12,879 nucleotides of DNA from positions 1-12,879 of the forward strand of contig JADJVC010000011.1 of assembly GCA_016710685.1 (NCBI GenBank), written 5' to 3'. Below the pieces are notes generated by a model that ran no database searches, was not told the DNA's origin, and saw nothing but the letters and a program-made list of their open reading frames with translations. Within the stretch, counting starts at the first letter, position 1. Every line of letters begins with the position of its first letter. Shown here one piece after another: positions 1-7,126 of this stretch. The position numbers and the translations under genes were made by a program. Source of the stretch: Flavobacteriales bacterium (lineage in GTDB: Bacteria > Bacteroidota > Bacteroidia > Flavobacteriales_F > PHOS-HE28).

Positions 1-570
1 TGTAGTGGATGAGATCAAGAAATTGCTGGCTAGGGACCTGGTCAACGGGCTGCTTACCCAAGTGAACCTACTTGCTCGCCGGTTGCAACGCAAGAGAAGT
101 CCCACGAGGTGCTTGTGATCGCCGAACGTGCATTGAGGCATGCGCAACACAAGTTGGATTCCGTGGAAGCCCGACTCGTACGCTCGGCGGACCGAAGGTC
201 TTTTGGCCTATGAGACCCAAGCCAGGAATTGACCAAAGGCTATGTGCGCATGTTGAACTCAATTCCAGTCAGGGGAACGCGATCAACGGCTGCTTGGCAT
301 GATCACGAGACCTCCAAACGAAGGGGAGAGTTCCGACAACCGACCGAACTGAGCAACATGTTCCGTTCGAACTATAGGCAGCTTTTGACCAGTACGAACA
401 GGTGGTGAATGATGTCACGAAGGAGTTGACCTACACTCTAATGCGATTCGTGTATCCGGAGGTGAGCGATAAGAAGGTATCCCATCCGTTGGCTCATCGT
501 CGCCATGTCCACCGCATCGCTAGTGCAGATGCGCTTCCTGCTGATGCTCTGGCGCGACCAACGTTCCTGA
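1..570 (+). CDS. Wzz/GNVR-type polysaccharide chain-length determinant, C-terminal part (frameshifted, 5' end outside window)
   Basis: Probable inner-membrane regulator of O-antigen or exopolysaccharide chain length. The start lies outside the window and the reading frame breaks repeatedly. Piecing frames together gives a periplasmic coiled-coil-like stretch, with a segment reading LVIAERALRHAQHKLDSVEA at about 110-170 and then LTKGYVRML at about 224-250. This resembles the helical region of Wzz/GumC proteins. Near the end come YPEVSDKKVSHP (about 452-488) and a hydrophobic segment at about 490-555 (LIVAMSTASLV, then FLLMLW). A short charged tail, RDQRS, precedes the TGA at 568-570. A proline-rich motif followed by a last membrane helix and a short cytoplasmic tail is the expected C-terminus of the family. 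The next gene, an O-antigen ligase, starts 3 bases later, which fits the role. The family call rests on pattern and context. An exonuclease VII large-subunit tail was considered but fits worse, because that protein has no terminal membrane helix. Confidence 0.65.
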
Positions 571-573
571 GCC

Positions 574-2020
574 ATGGGGCGTGTGCTCAAATGGACCACG
601 GTCATTCCTTTCATTGCGGCGTGTTCATCCTGCTGAACGCCTACTTCACTGCGGGTGAGCAAGTTGGTTCAACCTCGCGCGTGGTCGCCATTGTTGTTTG
701 GACATGTTCGCAGCGGCGGATGCTTGGCACTGATCTACCTCGCCTTCGCCACACCGCTTTCCATCAACTTGGGAGAATCCCGACCTCGGTGGCATCGGTG
801 TCTCGCCCACCGAACCGACCGCTGGTGCCTCACCCTGCTCTTCCCGGACATCAAACTCGGGTTGGAGCGCAACATCAACGAACCCGCATCTGGCGGCACC
901 CCATCACCTGGGTGACCAGCGCACAGTTGATTGATGGCCGTGTGCATCCACCAGCACCATGCCCATGGTCTCTGTGGAAGCATGCCCGCTCGGCTGTGGT
1001 TCGTGACCACCACTTCGTATTCATGGTCTCGCCCTGTTTCGAGGAAACACCGCGCAACATCCACACAGTTCGTGTGGGCCTACATGACCGGTGTGGCCAT
1101 CGTGGTGATCCACACCTTGGTAGCGTCATGCCCAACTTGGTTTTAGAGTACATGATCCTGCGCATTGGGTGATGACCCCGTTCTTCAAGGACCATACGAG
1201 CTATGGGGCCATCCTCGCTTTCTTCTTGCCTTTCAGTTTCAGTCACCGTCTCCTTTCCGAGCTTTATTCGGTCGGACGCAAGTTGATGGCAGCGCTACTC
1301 TTCGTGCTCCTCACCGTGGGACTCATCTTCTCGGACTTGCGTGCGGCTTGGCTACAGGCCTATCGGTGCCTTGGGTATGTTCCTGATCTTGCGCTTTTGC
1401 ATCCCGATGTGGCTCTTCTTTCAGGGCTGGTGGCCGGTGGAGGTGTGCTGTGGACGGCAGGAGCAGATCACGATGCGCCTTTGGAACGGAACCGCGGCAA
1501 GAATCGTCCGACGACCTCGCGGAAAACACGTGAAGTCGATCTCCAACATCTCCAGCGATGCATCGACCCTGGAGCTGAACAACCGTTGGAATTCGGCACT
1601 GCGGATGTGGAAGGAACGCCCCGTGTTCGGTTGGGGACCGGTACCTACATGTTCCAACACGAAGCGTTCCAAGCTGAGAGGACCGTACCATCATCAGCAC
1701 CAACTTCGGTGTACAGGGCAACGCGCACAGCGAATACTTCGGCCCACTTTCGGAACAAGGTGTCTTGGGCATGCTCCTGATGCTGGCGCCCGTGGTGGTC
1801 ACCACGTACACGTTCTTGCGCTTGTATCCGCGCATGCCGGCATGGTGCGAATCGTGTCCTAATGTCTGCCTTTCTCGGTCTGGTCACCTACTATTTGTAC
1901 GGAGCACTGAACAACTCCTCGATGTACAAGGTATCGGTGCCGTTCTGGGCCCCTCACCATGTTGGGGTGATGATGGATCAGAGTATCCCCGTGAAGGAGG
2001 TTGGGGTGGTTGAGGGTTGA
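574..2020 (+). CDS. O-antigen ligase / polymerase (Wzy_C-type) membrane protein, frameshifted
   Basis: Polytopic inner-membrane protein expected to ligate or polymerise surface polysaccharide. The ATG at 574 follows the Wzz-like stop by 3 bases and opens with MGRVLKWTTVIPFIAAC, a hydrophobic start. Joining frames gives successive membrane segments: LALIYLAFATPLSINL near 725-775, DHTSYGAILAFFLPFSFS near 1190-1245, and LMAALLFVLLTVGLIF near 1285-1330. The periplasmic loop typical of the family follows. It contains LNNRWNSALRMWKERPVFGW (about 1573-1634), then GTYMFQ, and NAHSEYFGPLSEQGVLG (about 1720-1770). The (N)xHxEY...LxExGxxG pattern is the usual family signature. More membrane segments follow, and the protein ends SIPVKEVGVVEG with TGA at 2018-2020. 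Total span is about 480 residues, normal for the family. At least eight frame changes are needed, most likely sequencing indels. Whether it is a WaaL-type ligase or a Wzy-type polymerase cannot be told from sequence. Confidence 0.85.
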
Positions 2021-2154
2021 TAGTTGTCAGGCTCCTAGGCCGATACAGACCCACCGCTGCTTGTTGTCGCGCAGACAGGTGTAGTGGATCCGCGTAAGTG
2101 CGGAGGCGCCCCAAAGAAAGCGCATTCCTACACCTGCCAACTGCCAACCGACCT
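2021..2154. other. Convergent intergenic gap with long-range inverted repeat
   Basis: This gap separates the plus-strand ligase gene from the minus-strand phosphatase gene, which converge here. CAGGTGTAG at 2076-2084 is a perfect inverted repeat of CTACACCTG at 2128-2136. Inside the loop, TCCGC (2089-2093) pairs with GCGGA (2100-2104) around a 6-base loop. A structured region between convergent genes could act as a bidirectional transcript end, but there is no T-tract on either side, so this is only a possibility. A short minus-strand reading frame here (ending at 2027) has no recognisable features. Confidence 0.3.
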
Positions 2155-3383
2155 CTACTCTCCCCCGAACCGACACGTCAACAACGATGTCGTCCAAGTA
2201 GGGTGCCGACTCGGTGCGCCTCGAAGGCAGCGCCATCACAGCCTTGTGATGCTCCTTGTCCTGGGCTCCATCGCGCTCGGTGAGATCTTGATGTTCGGCG
2301 CGGTCTCAAAGGACTTTTCCTGTGCATCCTCCTGTTCCCACCCCAGCCCATCCCGTGTAGCACAGTAGCGTGCTGTTCGGAGGCAGGTCCACTTCGCCAC
2401 TGAGCAGGAATGGGAGTTGTGGCATCATGCCCAATGCGATGCTTCCATCGCCAGGCGGTGATGCCTTACCGGCGTGGTGCAACAAGGGGTCGTTTGTCCC
2501 GCATTCACATACCGCATGCTCCGCTTCTCGGTATCGATTATGCCGATGAACAGGGGTGATGAAGCGTTCGCCGCGCGCGCACTTGCATGCACCTTGGCGT
2601 TGAGGTCGTGTACCAATTGGACCAGGTCCGTGGTGTGCCACGGATGCACGCAGGTTCGCTTGGAAGCTGTCTCATCACCGCGCCCATGCGCGATGCCTTT
2701 GCCACTCACGTCGGCGACGCAGGCCAACGTGGTCCGGTCGTGCAGCGCGACCGGATCGTAGTACTCGCCGCCCACTTCGCTGTGGGGTTGGTACCACCCG
2801 TCCAAATCGATGCGTTCGTTGTGCGGTAGGTCCAGCGGCACCAACATGCCTGCCATTTCCGCTGCGAGTTCCAGTTCGCGTTTCGCACGTGCCCCCAGCC
2901 AGTTTTGTTTCGCGAGCCGTCGGTTCTCCAAAGCCACCACGATGAGGTTAGCCGCTTTTGGATGAAGTTGAGGTGCTTCACCGTGGGACTCATGCGCTGC
3001 TCCTCCTCATCGATGTCGCCGATCAAGAGGAAAAGGCCAGTGGTTTGTTCGGTGGAAGACCGGCACCGCAATATCGAAGGCTCCCAAGCTGCCGGTGCTT
3101 TCCGGTCCGATCACTTGGATGTCCGTGAAACCGCCTACCGCACTGTCGATGTCGATCACCACGCTGTCAGGTCGTTGCCGAACGCGAGGATGCGTTCCAC
3201 GTACCCACATGTTCGAAGAGCATGAGCGGGTGATGCAGGTCGTCGCGGATGATGCGTTCGTACAGGCCCAACAAGGCCGCACGATCCTCGGTATCGTTGA
3301 TGCGCCTTGGTGACCTCCAAAAAGGTCTTCAACTGGAACCCCTTCAGTTCCAATCGCTCGATGATGCGCTCCAGCCGGGCCAT
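2155..3383 (-). CDS. PP2C-family (RsbU/SpoIIE-type) serine/threonine phosphatase with N-terminal sensory region, frameshifted
   Basis: Cytoplasmic protein phosphatase of the kind that dephosphorylates anti-anti-sigma (STAS) partners. The ATG at 3383 opens MARLERIIERLELKGFQLKT, a helical start seen in Bacteroidota homologues. It lies 4 bases after the lpxD stop. The N-terminal half (about 3340-2950) reads as a GAF-like sensory region, including FTDIQVIGPESTGSLGAFDI and LLIGDIDEEEQRMSP. A helical linker follows (LENRRLAKQNWLGARAKREL). The PP2C core shows SEVGGEYYDPV (metal-binding Asp), CVADVSGKGIA, IIDTEKRSMRYVNAGQTTP, SIALGMM, LLCYTDGLVE and a final PYLDDIV, all in canonical order. The last frame appears to end with the TAG at 2155-2157, giving about 409 residues, usual for this subgroup. 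The exact end is less certain than the core. Several single-base frame changes occur (for example near 2650, 2480 and 2350), each with smooth continuation. Confidence 0.87.
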
Positions 3384-3387
3384 GCGA

Positions 3388-4304
3388 TCAGCCGTTCAGC
3401 TTCTTGAAAAGCTCCGGCAAGCGACCGGTCAGGGCGATCTCACGGCATCTGTTTGGTCTCTTTCGCAGGTGAACCGAGGTAGCTCTTGCCGCCTTCAACG
3501 CTGCTCGTGATGCCGCTCTGTCCCAAAGATCACCGCGTTCTTGCCGATGGTCACTTTGCTCGGGATGCCGACTTGCCCCAGCGTAACGCCATCTTCGATC
3601 ACCACGGCACCGGCGATGGCGACGTGCCCACAGGTCATCGCAATTCGTTCCGATGCGTGTATCGTGGCCCACCTGTACGTGGTTGTCCATTTGGTGCCTT
3701 GCCCATCCGCGTATCGCACTTACGCCGCGATCGGGATGGTACACAACGCACCGATTCCACATCGTCCTCGATCACCACGCTGCCGCAGGGATCATCTTGT
3801 CGTAGCCGGTTGGGCGCTCTGGAAGTAGAACGGATCCGCACCGATCACCGTGTTGGCATGGATGATCACACGATCGCCGATGGTGGTGTTCTCGTACAGC
3901 ACCACGCCGGGCGCGATCCGGCAGCCTGCACCGATCTTCACGTTGGCGCCAACTACCACCGTCGGGTGGACCTCACTGCCTGTACCGACCTCTGCCGTGG
4001 TCTCCGGCCATCCCACGAGCGGATTGAAGTAGCGCACCAGCTTGTTGTAGTCCAAGCACGGGTCTTCGCTGATCAGGATCGCTTTGCCTTCTGGTACCTC
4101 CACGTCCTTGTTGATCAGGATGGTGGTGGCCGCACTGTTCAAGGCTTTGGTGTAGTACTTCTCATGGTCCACATACACCAGATCCCCCGCTTCCACACGG
4201 TTGATCTCATTGAGGCCGGTAACAAGGCGTGCGGCGTCACCTTTTACATGGGCACCGATCAATTCGGCGATCTGCGTAGCGGTCTGGGCTGGTTCTAGGC
4301 GCAT
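3388..4304 (-). CDS. lpxD: UDP-3-O-acylglucosamine N-acyltransferase LpxD, frameshifted
   Basis: Third enzyme of lipid A synthesis. It transfers a hydroxyacyl chain from acyl-ACP to the 2-amino group of UDP-3-O-acylglucosamine in the cytoplasm, and family members act as trimers. The start MRLEPAQTATQIAELIG at 4304 is the typical LpxD N-terminus, followed by the uridine-binding domain (TGLNEINRVEAGDLVYVDHE, then KYYTKAL). The left-handed beta-helix hexapeptide repeats then begin (VHPTVVVGANVKIGAGCRI, TTIGDRVIIHANTVIGADPF). After a frame change near 3800, MDNHVQVGHDTRIG carries the likely catalytic His. GHVAIAGAVVIEDGVTLG and PSKVTIGKNAVIFG follow, and then the C-terminal helix ending LPELFKKLNG at the TGA 3388-3390. 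Length is about 305 residues, matching the shorter Bacteroidota LpxD forms. Frames change near 3800, 3730, 3660 and 3490. The gene is preceded by a hairpin and a TAnnTTTG box and is followed 4 bases later by the phosphatase gene. Confidence 0.94.
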
Positions 4305-4314
4305 GGGGATACAC

Positions 4315-4322
4315 CAAAGGTA
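4315..4322 (-). promoter_or_regulatory. Candidate Bacteroidota -7 box (TACCTTTG) upstream of lpxD
   Basis: Read on the minus strand, TACCTTTG matches the TAnnTTTG element of Bacteroidota primary-sigma promoters. It ends about 10 bases before the lpxD ATG, which would give a nearly leaderless transcript. I see no convincing -33 TTTG/TTG at the expected distance upstream, where the hairpin lies instead. The call is therefore weak. Confidence 0.3.
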
Positions 4323-4335
4323 GCCGCAGTGAGGA

Positions 4336-4377
4336 ATGTGGACATGTGACCATATGCACATCGTCACATGCCCACAT
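4336..4377. repeat. Near-perfect inverted repeat (15-bp arms, 12-nt loop) between the T9SS remnant and lpxD
   Basis: ATGTGGACATGTGAC (4336-4350) pairs with GTCACATGCCCACAT (4363-4377) at 14 of 15 positions. The innermost 8 pairs (CATGTGAC/GTCACATG) are uninterrupted. The 12-base loop contains the palindrome CATATG. The element starts 12 bases after the stop of the sorting-domain remnant and ends 32 bases before the lpxD start. There is no T-tract on either side. It could be a transcript terminator of the upstream unit, since Bacteroidota terminators may lack strong T-tracts, or an operator for lpxD. The pairing is directly visible; the role is inference. Confidence 0.75.
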
Positions 4378-4389
4378 GAACCTAACGCC

Positions 4390-4746
4390 TCAACGTACCA
4401 CCAGCTTTGCTGCAAGCGTACTATCGCCCGATGTGGTGCAACTGACGGTATACATGCCCGATGAAATACCTTCCACGCTGAAAGTATGTTGCGCAGCAGT
4501 TCGAGTGCTTGGTTTCCACTGCCGAACAATCCGGCCCGATGCATCGGTTAGCGTGAACTCTTCCACGGGTGTTCCTGACGGCCAACGCACCGCGGCTTGG
4601 GTGGTGCAGGGGTGGGGAAGATGTTCAACACGCCTGATGAACCTGTGGCCTGCTCCAGCACCCCCACATCCAACCCATACAGCTTGCTTACAAAGTGTTG
4701 GGTGGTGCCCTTGACATATATGGACAGATAGCCTGCTATTGGCCAT
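4390..4746 (-). pseudogene. Orphan T9SS C-terminal sorting domain, remnant of a delta-60-repeat paralogue
   Basis: A short coding stretch begins 13 bases after the stop of the preceding T9SS gene. The first possible ATG (4744-4746) opens MANSRLS. After a frame change it reads VKGTTQHFVSKLYGLDVGV, then LEQATGSSGVLNIFPTP. A second change leads into a sorting domain: GTPVEEFTLTDASGRIV, then VEGISSGMYTVSCTT, ending AAKLVVR with TGA at 4390-4392. FVSKLYGLDVGV and the flanking TTQ also occur at the same relative place in the delta-60 protein encoded at 5652-7126, just before its sorting domain. No signal peptide or folded cargo domain precedes it, so as written it could not be exported. I read it as the 3' end of a duplicated gene whose body was lost. 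A small expressed protein is less likely. Confidence 0.7.
4648..4707 (-). repeat. 60-bp direct repeat, copy 1 (pairs with 5896-5955)
   Basis: This segment matches 5896-5955 at 55 of 60 positions without gaps. It encodes the FVSKLYGLDVGV linker just before a T9SS sorting domain. The flanking sorting domains are far less similar, so the linker is either the best-preserved part of a duplication or has been homogenised. Confidence 0.85.
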
Positions 4747-4759
4747 GAACACTGCCCTA

Positions 4760-5655
4760 TCAATAAAGGAACCGCACAGAAGACCTGCCATCCGAACTTT
4801 CCACCAAGAGGAGGTATACACCACTCAGGTACCCAACCATGGGAATGAACGTGTGACCGGATTGAGGTCGGATCACTCCGTTGGACATTTCCCTGCCGAG
4901 CGCATCCAACAGGGTCCAACGGCCACGACCAATGGAATTAGGATAACCCAACAACGTTACACCGTTCTTTCCGGAGCCTGTAACTTGGAGTTCAAATGAC
5001 TCGGATGTCGTTAGGGTATGCAGAGCCAATGGTGCCGAACATTGCAGCCCCGTCCAACTAGGGTTGACCCATTCGATCTCATTGTCGCGGTAGCACAAAA
5101 GTTTGGGGCACGTGGACCCATACTTCCATAGCAAGAGACCGGGTCGCGCCATCCTGACAATAATGGACCCAAGCGTTCATAGATCGTATCGTTACCTGGC
5201 TCCCAAATACCACCGGTGTAATCCACAACAACATAGCGGAGTGGTACTGCTCCAAAAGACCGAGTACCCGTTGCAACCACATTGGCACGCAAGGTATCTT
5301 GGCTACCTCCCAATGTTGGACCGAACTTCCAGTGGTCACCTACCTGTGCTCCGAACCACACCAACGTGTCCAATATCCCGGAATTCCCGTACCAAATGAT
5401 ATCCTGATCCAACACCAAATTGAACGTGGATTCATTGTTGATCTCAATAGGGCCATTGAACCCGACATTGTAACTGTGCATGCGGTATCCTTGGTAACCT
5501 TCAATGACGGTGTCGCCGATGCACGTGATATCGCGGTACAGCTCTGATTGGAACACGAACTCGCCTACGCGCCATGCCGCTCCTGGTGTACACCATTCCT
5601 GTGTGGATCCGAGTGTTGCCGACAAGACAAGACACGTTACAACAAGGGTCCTCAT
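4760..5655 (-). CDS. Secreted protein with signal peptide and T9SS C-terminal sorting domain, function unknown
   Basis: The start MRTLVVTCLVLSATLGSTQ at 5655 is a clear Sec signal peptide, and its ATG overlaps the preceding stop as ATGA. The mature part begins EWCTPGAAWRVGEFVFQ, a Cys-containing N-terminus I associate with small Bacteroidota T9SS cargo proteins. A beta-rich body follows (YQGYRMHSYNVGF, TFNLVLDQDIIWYGNSG, GAVPLRYVVVDYTGGIW, DTIYERLGPL). A single frame change near 5140-5155 leads into LLLWKYGSTCPKLLCYRDNE and SWTGLQCSAPL. The C-terminus is a type A sorting domain: GRWTLLDALGREMSNGVI, then VGYLSGVYLLLVES, ending VRFLY with TGA at 4760-4762. Length is about 298 residues. No enzymatic motif is visible. 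Export through Sec and then the T9SS to the surface or medium is expected from the two signals. Confidence 0.86.
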
Positions 5656-7126
5656 TGTTTGATCCATTTTGAGAATAGTAGTTCGTCGTCTCCACTGGCG
5701 TGCACGTAATAGCACCCAGGTTCCAGTGAACGTAGATCCCATGTTCCACTGTGATCGAATACCAAGTGTCGTGCAATTTGTCTTCCTAGGTGATCAAATA
5801 TTGTAATAGCGGACTCCTTGGGAAAACTAATCGGTAGGGCAACGTTCAAGATCGCACTACTTGGACTTGGGAACACACGCAGGACCGTCGGTTCTGCCCG
5901 CTCCTGCACTCCCACATCCAACCCATACAGCTTGCTTACAAAGCGCTGGGTGGTGTCGTTGGTGGTGCCATCGTCGTAGCCGTGGTAGCCGCCGTGGATG
6001 TAGAAACTGCCATCTGGGGCGGGGACGATGCCTGAGATGTACTTGTAGGTGGTAGTTAGCGACGGGGTGACATAGTCATAGGCACCACAGCCGGATCCAT
6101 CGAAAACGTCTGTGATCAGATTTCCCATATCATCGATCATCGCGATCCTCCCCCATCCAAACCATTGATCTTGTCAAAGACACCAGTAATGATGAAGCGG
6201 TTCGAGGATAGCTGGTAGATGGTCGTGACGAAAGGGAGTTGCGAAGGGGTGAAGGTGGATTCGAAGTCGAGTAAGTTGAAGGTTTCGTCCAGGCTCCCAT
6301 CACCGTTAAGGCGGATCAGGCTTCGCACTTGATCGGATCCCGTACAAGCGCAAAGTCCCTCCTAATAGTATACGCCCATCGGACAAGGTGAAGTAGTCGC
6401 GGGCTTCTCCCATTGGTTGTACTTCGGCTGAGAAATTCGGGTCTAAGGTGCCGTCCGCTTCTACACGGAACACCCGGCTTACCGGTTGCCCTTCGTAGGT
6501 GGTCATGGTACCGGTACACAGGAACTTTCCATCGGGCTGTTCTTCGATCGCGTAGATCACCCCGTTGCACAAACGGTGAGTGCGAGTGGTATCCAAGTAG
6601 CCTTCGTTGCTGAACCAGATCAAACTGTACAGGCCCTCGAAAGCACGTATGCTGTCCTCCAATACATGGGCACCGCTCATCAATACCCGGCCATCGGGGT
6701 AGACGTGGTAGTCGCCGCCTTGCAGGGAGAGGTAGGGGCCGGAGTTCAATGGAATGAACCCCTGGTCCAATGTTCCATCCATTTGAAGCCGTCGCACTGT
6801 TTGTCCGGCCCCGCAATAGAAATGGTCCTCCCACGAGACCATTCTTCCACCCATACCCGGATACGAGTTGAAGGTGAGGTCTCGTGTACCATCTGCATTC
6901 AGTCTTGCTCCATAGCGAGGTTGATTGATGTTCTCTCCGGGGTAGGTGATCGGACCGGAGATCAAGACCTTTCCATCGGCCAAGGGCATGAGGTCCACCA
7001 CATAACGGGTGGATAGCCCGTGCTGAACGACAGATCCACTTGGAACGGAGATTGCGGCCATACCGTGTTGACCAGCGACAATTGCGTCAAAAGACCGATC
7101 AGCCGCACAAGGCGGCTCATCGTCAT
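5652..7126 (-). CDS. Delta-60-repeat (DUF5122) beta-propeller-like secreted protein with T9SS sorting domain
   Basis: The ATG at 7126 overlaps the metzincin gene stop as ATGA. The N-terminus MTMSRLVRLIGLLTQLSLV is signal-peptide-like. After QVDLSFSTG a frame change near 7015 leads to YVVDLMPLADGKVLISG and a series of delta-60-type repeats, each with a DGKVL/DGRIL hairpin plus an LDxxF element. Visible examples are LNADGTRDLTF, MDGTLDQGFIPLNSG, VEADGTLDPNF and LNGDGSLDETF. These repeats are common in Bacteroidota secreted proteins, and their substrate is unknown. Further frame changes occur near 6320 and 6145. The C-terminus passes through the FVSKLYGLDVGV linker into a sorting domain with VLRVFPSPSSAILNVALP, then ESAITIFDHLGRQIA and SLEPGCYYVHA, ending SKWIKQ. 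Length is about 490 residues. The stop overlaps the next cargo gene start, so the two are probably translationally coupled. Confidence 0.9.
5896..5955 (-). repeat. 60-bp direct repeat, copy 2 (pairs with 4648-4707)
   Basis: This copy lies inside the intact delta-60 gene, just before its sorting domain. It matches the orphan remnant at 55 of 60 positions. The two copies are 1,248 bases apart in the same orientation, so recombination between them would delete the third T9SS gene. Confidence 0.85.

Noticed and set aside
1..300. Exonuclease VII large subunit (xseA) tail
   Set aside because: Some helical scraps resemble XseA, but the reading through 570 ends with a membrane helix and charged tail and is followed by an O-antigen ligase. 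A Wzz-type protein fits better.
402..1172. 256-residue plus-strand frame
   Set aside because: It is a composite accident. It spans the end of the Wzz-like gene and the start of the ligase in wrong frames, with no domain of its own.
2027..2140. Short minus-strand frame after the phosphatase (ending at 2027)
   Set aside because: It gives a 30-odd-residue product with no family features, and it lies over the inverted repeat of the convergent gap.
3486..4298. 270-residue open frame on the plus strand
   Set aside because: It lies antisense to lpxD, whose hexapeptide repeats and catalytic motif are clear on the minus strand. The plus-strand product is His/Arg/Asp-rich with no motif.
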